This document shows positions 25,596-33,492 of a DNA stretch of 36,623 nucleotides, one piece after another (within the stretch, counting starts at the first letter, position 1; each line of letters starts with the position of its first letter). The stretch is from Candidatus Methanoperedens sp. (GTDB taxonomy: Archaea; Halobacteriota; Methanosarcinia; Methanosarcinales; Methanoperedenaceae), in NCBI GenBank assembly GCA_021409285.1, contig JAGFND010000010.1:1-36623 (forward strand), read 5' to 3'. Position numbers and translations under genes: made by a program. The notes below the pieces were generated by a model. That model saw nothing but the letters and a program-made list of their open reading frames with translations. It did not search any database and had not been told where the DNA came from.

Positions 25596-26399
25596 GTGAC
25601 TAAAATAGTGAATAGTAGTGATATTATCCGCCTTGCTGTATGCTCAGATCTGCGAAAGGATATCATTTTATGCCTGTTTGAAAGTCAAAAATCGCTTGGC
25701 GATCTGCGTGATAATCTGAAAATAAGCTCTACAACCGCCATACATGCTTTGAAGGAACTTGAAAAGGGCAATCTTACTTTTCAAGAAAAAAATAAAAATT
25801 ATGGCCTGACAAATATTGGCAGGGTCATAGCTATCAAATTACTGGATTTCTGCAATGCAGCGGAAGTCTCAAAAAAATATGAAAGATTCTGGCTTGAGCA
25901 TGATTTAAGTGGAATCCCGCAGGATCAGATGGAGAAAATCGGGTGGTTGAAGAATTCGAATGTAGCTGAAATAAGCTCATTGGATATAGTCAAAACTCAT
26001 TCCTATTATGTCAATTCTGTCAAAAATGCTAAATGGATCAAAGGCGTTTCCCCTATTTTTTCATCGGATTATACGAAGGTATACAAAGAATTAGCCGAGA
26101 AGAACCTTAGCATCCAGCTTATATTATCCGAGGCTGTTCTAAACAAACTGATCGAAGCTATGGGCACCGATAATCTTAAATGTTTTATCGATAACAGCCG
26201 GGTGGAGATATTTGTAACTGGTGAGAATATAAAAGTGGCTTTTACTGTCACTGATGCTTTTCTTTCCCTTGGATTATTTAATAATAATGGGGTATATGAT
26301 ATTACGCATGATTTAACCAGTACTGATTATATGGCCGTTCGCTGGGGTGATGAATTATTTGAATATTATCAGGAAAAATCAAAGAAATATAAAAGTTAG
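25596..26399 (+). CDS. Winged-helix regulator with FilR1-like (DUF1724) domain
   Basis: The 267-residue protein has an N-terminal winged helix (about 8-75: RKDIILCLFESQKSLGDL, ISSTTAIHALKELEKGNL), followed by a C-terminal ligand-sensing domain. The latter has ISSLDIVKTHSYYVNSVKNAKWIKGVSPIF and VAFTVTDAFLSLGLFNNNGVYD, the pattern of methanogen regulators such as FilR1. Such proteins act as transcriptional repressors or activators; the ligand is unknown. The likely start is GTG at 25596. An ATG five bases earlier, better spaced from GGGAG, is followed at once by CAG TGA, so it can only make a two-residue peptide unless a base is missing. The target genes are unknown; adjacent candidates are the RecA-like gene and the UbiA gene. 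Confidence 0.82.
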   Translation: MTKIVNSSDIIRLAVCSDLRKDIILCLFESQKSLGDLRDNLKISSTTAIHALKELEKGNLTFQEKNKNYGLTNIGRVIAIKLLDFCNAAEVSKKYERFWLEHDLSGIPQDQMEKIGWLKNSNVAEISSLDIVKTHSYYVNSVKNAKWIKGVSPIFSSDYTKVYKELAEKNLSIQLILSEAVLNKLIEAMGTDNLKCFIDNSRVEIFVTGENIKVAFTVTDAFLSLGLFNNNGVYDITHDLTSTDYMAVRWGDELFEYYQEKSKKYKS

Positions 26400-26483
26400 A
26401 TAATTTTATATTATAAGTTTATGGTAGTTCATGGTTTGAATTACCTGGTGGATCAAATAATAAGAGACTAAATAGTCAGGGCT

Positions 26484-27380
26484 ATGGAATTTTCTGGAAC
26501 TATGACAAATATAATATTAACAAAATATATGTTAACCTTATATAATTTCATATCATTCATGATATCAACCTCACTCTTTCTTGCTACAGGCGGCTTTTTT
26601 AAAGTTATATTCTCTGGCTTATTATATAATACTTTTGCCTCATATAACGCCATAATAACTTTTCTAATTACCTTTGGCGTATACGGATTAAATAAATTAA
26701 CAGACATAAAAGAAGATGCAATAAATACTCCAGAAAGAGCAAATATTATAGGAAAAATCCAATCAAAATTTAAATTCTTTGTCGCCATCTCTTTCATACT
26801 ATCATTGCTGCTTGGGTTTATAGAGAATATCCTGACGCTACCTGTTCTAATTTTTCCCTTATTTCTGGGCACCTTGTATAGCGTGAAATTATCTAATAAT
26901 CTGCCGAGATTAAAGGATATTACTGGTGTAAAAAATCTGACCATAGCATTATCCTGGGCAGTAGTTACGGCCTTTCTTCCGGTAATTTTCATATCCGAAA
27001 AAAAAATAATATTAATCCTGCTAATTTTTTGGTTTTTTTTTTTGAAAAGTTATATAAATAGTATCCTGTTTGATGTACGTGATATTCAAGGTGATATCAT
27101 AAACAAAGTGAGGACAGTTCCAGTATTTCTGGGTATCACCAGAACAAAAAATCTTCTTCTTGCTTTAAACTCAATCTACATACCATGGCTCATTTTTTCA
27201 TATTCACAGGGCTTTTTCCGCAGATATCTCTTTATTTTCTTTTTTGCCATTGCATATGGTTACTGGTATATACTGTATTTTTGTAAGGAAAGAAAAAAGA
27301 TAGGCAAGTCGCTGGATTTACTGGTAGATGGGGAATTTATTGGCATAGCTATCATGGCGCCGTTCATTTTAATAAAATAA
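26484..27380 (+). CDS. UbiA-family prenyltransferase
   Basis: The 298-residue integral membrane protein has about eight hydrophobic helices and two Asp motifs typical of UbiA enzymes. The first is N-K-L-T-D-I-K-E-D (Asn70, Asp74, Asp78) and the second is D-V-R-D-I-Q-G-D (Asp197, Asp200, Asp204). Both bind the magnesium-diphosphate of a prenyl donor. Possible products are quinones, archaeal lipids, heme O or a modified aromatic; the sequence does not tell. Spacing and lack of the heme O synthase signature make CyoE unlikely. It lies 84 bases downstream of the regulator on the same strand. Met1 or Met7 may be the start; neither has a strong ribosome binding site. Confidence 0.82.
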   Translation: MEFSGTMTNIILTKYMLTLYNFISFMISTSLFLATGGFFKVIFSGLLYNTFASYNAIITFLITFGVYGLNKLTDIKEDAINTPERANIIGKIQSKFKFFVAISFILSLLLGFIENILTLPVLIFPLFLGTLYSVKLSNNLPRLKDITGVKNLTIALSWAVVTAFLPVIFISEKKIILILLIFWFFFLKSYINSILFDVRDIQGDIINKVRTVPVFLGITRTKNLLLALNSIYIPWLIFSYSQGFFRRYLFIFFFAIAYGYWYILYFCKERKKIGKSLDLLVDGEFIGIAIMAPFILIK

Positions 27381-27387
27381 CACATAT

Positions 27388-27624
27388 TTATTTATTCAGA
27401 TAGAAGAAAACCGAATATTCCATACCCGGAGCGGTCTTCTTGCAGACATGATTTATAAATCGTTCAGCTTCTTCTTTTGATCTGAATCCTTTCACTCTTC
27501 CATGTTTCCACTCTACGACTATATCCTTCATTTCGGTAAATTCATTTTTAGATCTTTTATCTGATAAATACATATTTTCCACATCCCTGCTTTGATGTTT
27601 CAGGCATTGTTCGCAATCAATCAC
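27388..27624 (-). CDS. Small unknown protein, paralog B
   Basis: The 78-residue protein shares with paralog A the core DIVVEWKHGRVKGFRSKEEAERFINHVCK and the end EYSV-F--LNK. The longest frame begins at GTG (27622-27624) and adds 14 residues with C-E-Q-C near the N-terminus. By alignment with paralog A, translation could instead begin at the GTG at 27580-27582. The DNA of the two genes is also close, including bases upstream of the alignable start. Copy B carries about 40 extra bases between that point and a shared CACTATTCGTT. It converges with the UbiA gene seven bases away. The function is unknown. Confidence 0.65.
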   Translation of the reverse strand: MIDCEQCLKHQSRDVENMYLSDKRSKNEFTEMKDIVVEWKHGRVKGFRSKEEAERFINHVCKKTAPGMEYSVFFYLNK

Positions 27625-27815
27625 TATTCGTTTTATTCAATGTATGTAAAGATTCTATATATATTTATCGCATCCATGAAATAATAATCATTATAATTAT
27701 GTAATATCGTGTGCTCCTGACTATTTATTTATATATCATCAATTGCACATGAAAAATAGACGAAACCTATAAGCGCAGAATAGCCAATATTCTTTATTTA
27801 AGAAGGAGATTTTTT

Positions 27816-28802
27816 ATGGACCATCAAATTCTATGGCTAAACAGGAAAGAAGTCGAATCGCTACTTGATATGAAAGGTACTTTAAAAGTCGTGGAAGAAG
27901 CATTCAGGCAGCATGGTGAGAAAAAAGTCCAGATGCCTCCCAAGCTTTATCTTTATTTTAAAAAACATAACGGAGATCTGCGGACAATGCCGGCTTTCCT
28001 TGAAGAACAGGATATCACTGGCGTAAAGATCGTGAACGTGCATCCTGACAATCCGAAGATTGGTCTGCCCACAGTAATGGCACTTGTCATCCTGAACTCG
28101 ACCCTGACCGGCGCTCCTGTGACCATAATGGATGGAACGTATCTTACTGATATGAGAACAGGTGCGGCCGGAGGAGTCGCTGTGAAATATCTTGCCCGCA
28201 GGAACTCGAAGACCGTGGGCTTTGTGGGAACAGGAAACCAGGCAAAGTCACAGCTTCTGGCTATAAATGAGGTTTTAGACATAGAAGAAGTAAAAGCCAT
28301 AAGCGCCTCAGAAAAACAGACGCTCACCTTCAGGGATGATATGCAGAATAAGGTAAATTGCGACATAGTTCCGGAGAAAAGTATAAAAGAAGTCTGCGAC
28401 TGCGATATCCTTGTCACAACAACGCCTTCCAGAGAACCGATCATCATGAATGACTGGATAGCAGAGGGCACGCATATCAATGCGATCGGGGCTGATGCCG
28501 CAGGAAAAGAAGAATTGGATCCCCTGATACTCAAGCGCGCCAGGATCATCGTTGATGATATCCCTCAGGCTTCGCATTCAGGTGAGGTCAATGTACCGAT
28601 CTCGAAGAAAGTGATGACAGTAAAAGACATTGCAGGAGAACTGGGTGAGGTAATTATTGGAAAGAAAAAGGGAAGGACAAAGGATTCTGATATTACGGTT
28701 TTCGATTCCACCGGACTGGCGATACAGGATGTTGCGACAGCGGATATGGTTTATAAAAAGGCATTAAAAGCGAATCTGGGGATGAAGTTGCAGCAATTCT
28801 AA
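27816..28802 (+). CDS. Alanine dehydrogenase / ornithine cyclodeaminase-family enzyme
   Basis: The 328-residue protein belongs to the OCD/mu-crystallin family, NAD-dependent enzymes that act on amino acids. MPPKLYLYF near 40 and GVKIVN with Lys71 form the substrate site. VGFVGTGNQAKSQ (about 135-147) is the Rossmann nucleotide loop, and FDSTGLAIQDVATADMVY near the end is a family hallmark. It resembles the archaeal alanine dehydrogenase of Archaeoglobus more than ornithine cyclodeaminases, but Ala, ornithine or another substrate cannot be fixed by eye. GGAG lies eight bases before the ATG. It is a single gene between paralog B and a ferredoxin gene 119 bases downstream. Confidence 0.85.
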   Translation: MDHQILWLNRKEVESLLDMKGTLKVVEEAFRQHGEKKVQMPPKLYLYFKKHNGDLRTMPAFLEEQDITGVKIVNVHPDNPKIGLPTVMALVILNSTLTGAPVTIMDGTYLTDMRTGAAGGVAVKYLARRNSKTVGFVGTGNQAKSQLLAINEVLDIEEVKAISASEKQTLTFRDDMQNKVNCDIVPEKSIKEVCDCDILVTTTPSREPIIMNDWIAEGTHINAIGADAAGKEELDPLILKRARIIVDDIPQASHSGEVNVPISKKVMTVKDIAGELGEVIIGKKKGRTKDSDITVFDSTGLAIQDVATADMVYKKALKANLGMKLQQF

Positions 28803-28921
28803 TCCATGCAAAATTGATGAACTCAGGAACCACTGGATATCCATGACGTTCATAACAGGAATAGTAATACCAAAACCTTTAATTTTGAATAATAACACTA
28901 AGCGAATAGGAGATATAAATA

Positions 28922-29131
28922 ATGGCAGTAAAAAAATATGAAGCCGCTGTAACGATCGAGATCGATGAAGACAAATGCAATGCTGATGGGGAGTGCGTGA
29001 ACGTCTGCCCTACCAATGTGTTTGAAATTGAGGCTGGAAAATCAAAAGCAAAACGAGTGGAAGAATGCATTGAATGCTGTGCATGCGTGGATGCTTGCCC
29101 CACAAAAGCAATCAAGCACAGTTCATGTTAG
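28922..29131 (+). CDS. Ferredoxin with two cluster sites, one probably Asp-ligated
   Basis: The 69-residue protein contains C-N-A-D-G-E-C-V-N-V-C-P and C-I-E-C-C-A-C-V-D-A-C-P. The second is a full ligand set for a [4Fe-4S] cluster. The first has Asp where the second Cys is expected, as in Pyrococcus ferredoxin, so that cluster may be Asp-ligated or convert to [3Fe-4S]. It would shuttle single electrons in the cytoplasm. The start has GGAG eight bases upstream. It converges with the siroheme decarboxylase gene. It may provide electrons for the radical SAM heme synthase next door, an inference from position only. Confidence 0.9.
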   Translation: MAVKKYEAAVTIEIDEDKCNADGECVNVCPTNVFEIEAGKSKAKRVEECIECCACVDACPTKAIKHSSC

Positions 29132-29138
29132 GTTCTGA

Positions 29139-29594
29139 TTATTTGATATTGAACTTAACTCCTATTTTGAACAGCCTTTTTGTGGGCAGGTTCCTTGCCT
29201 CACACCCTGTTTTTTCAATTATATTCTTCAATATCTCCTGCAGCCTGTCCTCATTCTCGGCTGAAAGCGTAAACCAGATATTGTAATTAGCAGGCCTGAG
29301 ATAATTGTGGGACACTTCCTCATATTCATTTATGATAGCTGCAACTTCATCCACTCTTTCAGGCGACACTTTCATTGCGACAAGTGTGCTTACGCCTCCA
29401 GTTTCTCTTGTGTTGATGATGGGACCGATACGCCTTATTGCGCCTTCTTTCTGAAGCTGCTTGATACGTCGTATAACTTCTTCTTCTTTTAACCTGAGGC
29501 TTTTCCCCAGTGTATGAAATGGTCTGTTCACCAGCGGGAAATCAAGCTGAATAGCATTCAAGATCTTCTTATCCAGCTCATCCATTGAGATCAT
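29139..29594 (-). CDS. Siroheme decarboxylase subunit (AhbA/AhbB family)
   Basis: The 151-residue protein is a Lrp/AsnC-like heme-pathway enzyme: [19 protein letters not shown] at the start, [25 protein letters not shown] as helix-turn-helix remnant, [32 protein letters not shown], and [11 protein letters not shown] at the end. AhbA and AhbB form a dimer that removes two acetate carboxyls from siroheme, giving 12,18-didecarboxysiroheme. I cannot decide which subunit this is, and the partner subunit is not in the window. An upstream extension to 29618 is possible, but the ATG at 29592-29594 overlaps the ahbD stop (ATGA), which is the expected coupled start. Confidence 0.85.
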   Translation of the reverse strand: MISMDELDKKILNAIQLDFPLVNRPFHTLGKSLRLKEEEVIRRIKQLQKEGAIRRIGPIINTRETGGVSTLVAMKVSPERVDEVAAIINEYEEVSHNYLRPANYNIWFTLSAENEDRLQEILKNIIEKTGCEARNLPTKRLFKIGVKFNIK

Positions 29595-30646
29595 GGTCTC
29601 ACAGGCATATACACACAATAAGGCTCTTCATCCAGATAATCACCGGTTCCGGCATAAGCACGTGCACGACAGCCGCCACATACGTTCTTGTACTCGCATT
29701 TTCCGCATTTGCCTTTTAGCAGCCCGAGTTGGCGAAGGTCGCTAAACACTTTTGACTTTTCCCATATCATTTTAAAAGGTTGTTTCCTGATATTCCCTGC
29801 AAGAGCCGGAAGATATCCGCATGGATAGACATCACCTCTGCTGGAGATAAAACAGAATGCAGAACCTCCAAGGCAGCCTTTAGTCATGGCTTCAAGCCCA
29901 TGTGTCTCAGACGTTATTCTTATCCCTTCGGCTTTTGCCCGCTGGCGCATGATCCTGAAATAATGCGGGGCGCATGTTGCTTTCAGCTGGATGTTCTTGT
30001 CTTTGCTTTTATCATAAAACCAGTTAAGGACGCGTTCATATTCTTCGGGTGGTATTTCTTCAGATTCAATTTCCTCTCCTCTTCCTGTCGGGACAAGAAG
30101 GAATATGTGATGAGCAGATGCTTTGAGTTCAATTGCGAGATCATAGATGCGCGGGATATCTGAAAGGTTCCTCTTTGTAATGGTCGTATTTATCTGAAAG
30201 CTTAAACCTTCTTTTTTCAGGATATCGATACCAGAAAGTGCCGCCTCAAATGCTCCTGGTTCGCCCCTGAATGTATCATGCATCTCTTTTGTTGCACCGT
30301 CTATGCTTATGCTGACCCTCTGTATCCCAGCTTCTTTTAATTTTTTGGCTATGGCGGAGGTCAGTAGCGTACCATTCGTTGCAAGCACAACGCGCAGGCC
30401 GTGCCCTGTCGCATAATTCGCGATTTCATAAACATCAGGACGAAGAAGAGGCTCGCCTCCGGTAAGGATCAGGATTGGTCTGTATTCGACCAGTTTATCT
30501 ATAAAATGTTTTGCCTGCTCCGTGGATAATTCATCGGGTGAAGGCTCTTTGATCGCAGATGCCCTGCAGTGGATACATGCGAGATTGCAGGCATTCGTAA
30601 GTTCCCATGCAATGAGTCTTGGAGGTCTTATGGTATTTTCTTTCAA
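29591..30646 (-). CDS. ahbD: Radical SAM heme b synthase
   Basis: The 351-residue protein carries the radical SAM triad C20-x3-C24-x2-C27 in [16 protein letters not shown] and the [10 protein letters not shown] block. It shows family-specific stretches [53 protein letters not shown] and a C-terminal Cys cluster [18 protein letters not shown] for a second iron-sulfur cluster. These fit AhbD, which decarboxylates Fe-coproporphyrin III to heme b in the siroheme route; the related AhbC is less likely. The start is TTG (30644-30646), preceded by GGGCGAT; no other start lies before the first Cys motif. It is coupled to the siroheme decarboxylase subunit by an ATGA overlap. Confidence 0.9.
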   Translation of the reverse strand: MKENTIRPPRLIAWELTNACNLACIHCRASAIKEPSPDELSTEQAKHFIDKLVEYRPILILTGGEPLLRPDVYEIANYATGHGLRVVLATNGTLLTSAIAKKLKEAGIQRVSISIDGATKEMHDTFRGEPGAFEAALSGIDILKKEGLSFQINTTITKRNLSDIPRIYDLAIELKASAHHIFLLVPTGRGEEIESEEIPPEEYERVLNWFYDKSKDKNIQLKATCAPHYFRIMRQRAKAEGIRITSETHGLEAMTKGCLGGSAFCFISSRGDVYPCGYLPALAGNIRKQPFKMIWEKSKVFSDLRQLGLLKGKCGKCEYKNVCGGCRARAYAGTGDYLDEEPYCVYMPVRP

Positions 30647-30713
30647 AATGATCGCCCTTTATCTTTATTTTAAGTTAATAACCTTTATGTAATAGTTGAA
30701 TGAATTAACTGAT
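30647..30713. promoter_or_regulatory. Divergent promoter region between ahbD and the CcmD-like gene
   Basis: This AT-rich region holds TATA-like sequence (CTTAAAATAAAG on the minus strand). It also holds a perfect seven-base inverted repeat AGTTAAT (30673-30679) / ATTAACT (30704-30710) that could be a shared operator. It is short enough for joint control of heme synthesis and cytochrome maturation. Confidence 0.35.
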
Positions 30714-30836
30714 ATGAGTTATTTAGACCAGGCATTTTTGGTAGTGTGGATAGTATTGATTGTATATATACTCAACCTCATCCGCAACCGAATATCTCTT
30801 AAAAGTGAACTTGAATTTCTTCAGAATACAAAATAA
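30714..30836 (+). CDS. ccmD: CcmD-like small membrane protein
   Basis: The 40-residue protein has M-S-Y-L then a single hydrophobic helix (A-F-L-V-V-W-I-V-L-I-V-Y-I-L), then L-I-R-N-R-I-S-L-K-S-E-L-E-F-L-Q. The arrangement, with A-F-x-V-V-W near the start and a basic, Glu-rich amphipathic end (L-x-x-E-L-E-x-L), is that of CcmD family proteins. These help release holo-CcmE from the ABC heme exporter CcmABC in cytochrome c maturation. It is very short and was judged by pattern. It is divergent from ahbD (67 bases) and seven bases upstream of the CoA-binding gene, so probably cotranscribed with it. No other ccm genes are in the window. Confidence 0.65.
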   Translation: MSYLDQAFLVVWIVLIVYILNLIRNRISLKSELEFLQNTK

Positions 30837-30843
30837 TAATCTT

Positions 30844-31236
30844 ATGAGCATTGAGACAATTCTGGATTATAAGACCATTGCGGTTGTTGGTATTTCAAAT
30901 GATCCGGAACGCCCGAGCAATTTTGTTGCAGCTTTTCTCATGTCGCATGGATATGATGTGATCCCGGTAAATCCTAAACTTGGTGAATGGGAAGGAAAAA
31001 AATGTTATCCAGACCTTCTGTCGATCCCGGTAACTGTGGATATCGTGGATATTTTCAGGCGTCCTGAGGCAGTTTTACCGATCGTAGAGGAGGCAATAGC
31101 AATAAAAGCAAAGGTCGTGTGGATGCAGGAAGGCATCATCAATGAAGAAGCTGCGGAAAAAGCACATGCTGCAGGGATTGAAGTTGTCATGGACAGATGC
31201 ATGAAGAAGGAATATATGAGAATAAAGAACTTATGA
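30844..31236 (+). CDS. CoA-binding domain protein (YccU-like)
   Basis: The 130-residue protein is a Rossmann-type CoA-binding domain alone: KTIAVVGISNDPERPSNFVAAFLMSHGYDVIPVNP at the start, VDIVDIFRRPEAVLPIVEEAI in the middle, and VVWMQEGIINEEAAEKAHAAGIEVVMDRCMKKEY at the end. Proteins of this type resemble the CoA-binding part of succinyl-CoA synthetase, but their role is unknown. A longer frame begins at 30760; the ATG at 30844 starts exactly at the domain. It is likely cotranscribed with the CcmD-like gene. Confidence 0.85.
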   Translation: MSIETILDYKTIAVVGISNDPERPSNFVAAFLMSHGYDVIPVNPKLGEWEGKKCYPDLLSIPVTVDIVDIFRRPEAVLPIVEEAIAIKAKVVWMQEGIINEEAAEKAHAAGIEVVMDRCMKKEYMRIKNL

Positions 31237-31292
31237 AAAAGATGATCGAATTACCTCATCAGCACTTGATTTCCTGGAAACCGGATAAAATA

Positions 31293-31300
31293 TTTATATT
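31293..31300 (+). promoter_or_regulatory. TATA box of the LUD gene
   Basis: TTTATATT is centred about 25 bases before the ATG at 31322, so the transcript would be leaderless. Confidence 0.45.
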
Positions 31301-31321
31301 ATACATTCCATCCAATTAATT

Positions 31322-31939
31322 ATGACGAAATATGATATGCTGGCCTCAAAAGAGTCCATAAAGAAAGCGACAGAAGCCCTGAAAGCGCGCAATATCATTG
31401 TGGAACTTGTAGATTCCAGGGCAGATGCACTGAGGAGAATAAATCAACTTATCCCGGCAGGAAAAGAAGTAATGACCGGGGGGTCAACAACACTTGATGA
31501 AATTGGTTTCACCGACTTACTTAAATCCGGGAAGCATCCATGGAAAAACCTGAAAGACAAGATCCTTTCGGAAAAAGACCCCGAAAGGCAAATGGAACTC
31601 CGGAAGAAAAGCATTACATCCGAATACTTCCTTGGAAGTGTTCATGCAGTTGCAGAAACAGGGGAGATCTTGATAGTTAATGCAACGGGAAGCTCGATTC
31701 CGTCCGCCGCTTTCTCCTCGGATAATGTTATATGGATAGTTGGTACACAAAAGATCGTACCTGCCCTGGAAGATGGTTTTAAACGGATTCGTGAGTATTG
31801 TGTACCACTCGAAGATAAGCGAATGAAAAGCGTTGGATATCCGGGTACAACAATCGGGAAATATCTGATTTTTGAAAGAGAGATAAATCCGAACCGAAAG
31901 GTAACTCTTATCTTCGTGAATGAGAAGCTTGGATTTTAA
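31322..31939 (+). CDS. LUD domain protein (LutC/YkgG-like)
   Basis: The 205-residue protein resembles the LUD domain of lactate-utilisation proteins: AGKEVMTGGSTTLDEIGF near 45-62, ITSEYFLGSVHAVAETGEILIVNATGSSIPS near 98-130, and VIWIVGTQKIVPALEDGFKRIREY. The domain is thought to bind a nucleotide-like cofactor. The LutA and LutB partners are not nearby, so lactate oxidation cannot be inferred. It is a single gene, converging with the next by nine bases. The leaderless start is consistent with the TATA position. Confidence 0.82.
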   Translation: MTKYDMLASKESIKKATEALKARNIIVELVDSRADALRRINQLIPAGKEVMTGGSTTLDEIGFTDLLKSGKHPWKNLKDKILSEKDPERQMELRKKSITSEYFLGSVHAVAETGEILIVNATGSSIPSAAFSSDNVIWIVGTQKIVPALEDGFKRIREYCVPLEDKRMKSVGYPGTTIGKYLIFEREINPNRKVTLIFVNEKLGF

Positions 31940-31948
31940 AATCCGGAT

Positions 31949-32332
31949 TCATTTTCTCCTCTCAAACTGAAGCAAATACAGATCAGGCCGTGGCATTTTA
32001 CTCTCGCCTCTGGCGAATTCGGGATAGCAGCGCGGGCACAATGCGCGCCAGTTGAGCGATGCCACGATCGAGCTTCCTGGAACAAGCCGTGCAAAAGTTA
32101 CAGTCGGCTTCACCCCAAGTTTTATCGCCATTTCTTTAACTAATGGCAGAATTTGCGGTTCAAAAACTTCAAGATCATCAACTTCAAGCCCTCTCATATT
32201 TGCTGTAATGCCAGCACATCCGCAGGGCAGGGCGAACACATCCAACTCGATCAAAAGCACCGGTCTGCCGATTAATTTTCTTATATTTTCTTCAAATCCG
32301 GCCCTGTTTATTAAAAGTTCTTCTGTAATCAT
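31949..32332 (-). CDS. Unknown protein with CxC and CxxC motifs, coupled to U32-like gene
   Basis: The 127-residue soluble protein begins MITEELLINRAG and contains F-A-L-P-C-G-C-A-G near 40 and A-L-C-P-R-C-Y-P-E near 100, possibly four metal ligands. I do not recognise the family. Its ATG at 32330-32332 overlaps the stop of the U32-like gene (ATGA), so the two are translated together. A longer frame to 32437 lies wholly inside the upstream gene and is unlikely. The coupling suggests that it works with the U32-like protein, perhaps on an iron-sulfur or tRNA/cofactor modification step, which is inference. Confidence 0.7.
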   Translation of the reverse strand: MITEELLINRAGFEENIRKLIGRPVLLIELDVFALPCGCAGITANMRGLEVDDLEVFEPQILPLVKEMAIKLGVKPTVTFARLVPGSSIVASLNWRALCPRCYPEFARGESKMPRPDLYLLQFERRK

Positions 32333-33369
32333 GTTTTCACCGCATATATTTCCCATGGCGAACACTTCTCCAGTTCTGTTCCGCCATTTGAATAAACCTG
32401 AGCGACTTTCTTTGTAAGTGTCCTGCAATAACCGCATTTGTTACATACTTTTTTGCAATTCTTCCATTGTTTCTCCAGGATACCATCAAGACTTTTATTG
32501 GGAATATTATATAGATCTTTAAGATCCTTTGGGCAGTCAAGCAGGTCCATGAGATTCCCATCATAACTTTCATTATAGTATGCATTTACACAATTCAGGA
32601 TCCAATCTACAAAATGCGTCCTGCCCCCGATTTTATAAACATCAGTGATATCTTTATAAATCTTGATATCCTCAGGTCTTATCCACGGGGATTTTATTAT
32701 CAGTTCGGGATTTTCTATCCTTAATTCAAGGCATTTCAAGTAATAATAATCATCCAGCACATTTGGTCTTGGTTCTGGCCCGAAAGCATGGGAGAAAAAG
32801 TTAAAATGCGCATACCTGAAGGGACATCGGTAAAGGCAGCCTTCATTAACCAGGAGTTTTAATTCGCAATCCACAGAATCCTTGATGGCATGAAGAACAT
32901 CGAAATGCCTGTTCACGTTGGAATCGATAACTATCGAATCCGCACCCAGATCCTCAAAGAATTCAGCTTTCTGAGGTGAGTCCACGAATGCAAGTACCGA
33001 AACTACAACATCCATATCAAAATCCTTTGCTATCATTTCAACAAGATACGGATCAGCCACAACGATCGAATCAATACCGATATCGTTTAACTTTTCGATA
33101 TACCAGTGATTAATCCTGTAACCTTCAGGTGTAAGCTGCCGTCCTCCCATGCAGCTTGAATTCAAGACAAGTTCCATCTTGACGCCGTTCTTATGGGCAT
33201 ATTCAGTCTGCGCAGCAACATCCTCCAGCTGGGGTGATGCAAGGTTGCTCCTGCCCGTTCCGATATAATCAGGGGAACCTGCCATGAAAATGGAATATAT
33301 CTTCTCTTTTTCCGTTAACAGTTCTTTCAGGCTGTCAATATGACCTGGGGAAGGAACAAAAAGCTTCAT
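32329..33369 (-). CDS. Peptidase U32-family-like protein
   Basis: The 346-residue protein resembles the barrel of U32 'peptidases', now known to include tRNA- and quinone-hydroxylating iron-sulfur enzymes (such as RlhA, TrhP, UbiU/UbiV). Supporting features are MKLFVPSPGHIDSLKELL at the start, GVKMELVLNSSCMGG, VVADPYLVEMIAKDF, LGADSIVIDSNVNR, LKLLVNEGCLYRCPFRYAHF near 170-190 and a late Cys-rich stretch CKKVCNKCGYC. The number of Cys makes an iron-sulfur cluster plausible. The substrate cannot be read. It forms an overlapping pair with the Cys-motif protein. It is divergent from the decayed HsdR gene. Confidence 0.8.
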   Translation of the reverse strand: MKLFVPSPGHIDSLKELLTEKEKIYSIFMAGSPDYIGTGRSNLASPQLEDVAAQTEYAHKNGVKMELVLNSSCMGGRQLTPEGYRINHWYIEKLNDIGIDSIVVADPYLVEMIAKDFDMDVVVSVLAFVDSPQKAEFFEDLGADSIVIDSNVNRHFDVLHAIKDSVDCELKLLVNEGCLYRCPFRYAHFNFFSHAFGPEPRPNVLDDYYYLKCLELRIENPELIIKSPWIRPEDIKIYKDITDVYKIGGRTHFVDWILNCVNAYYNESYDGNLMDLLDCPKDLKDLYNIPNKSLDGILEKQWKNCKKVCNKCGYCRTLTKKVAQVYSNGGTELEKCSPWEIYAVKT

Positions 33370-33457
33370 GTTTTTCCCTGTTATTTCATTCCTGATAAAT
33401 GTATTGTATGGTTGAACTTCAAATGTTAAGAGAAAAAAGATTTTCTGGCATTCTTAC

Positions 33458-33467
33458 TTTATATACT
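33458..33467 (+). promoter_or_regulatory. TATA box of the hsdR remnant
   Basis: TTTATATACT is centred about 30 bases before the ATG, predicting a leader of a few bases. The promoter seems to survive although the gene is broken. Confidence 0.45.
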
Positions 33468-33492
33468 ATGACAAAAATTAATAAGTGTATAT

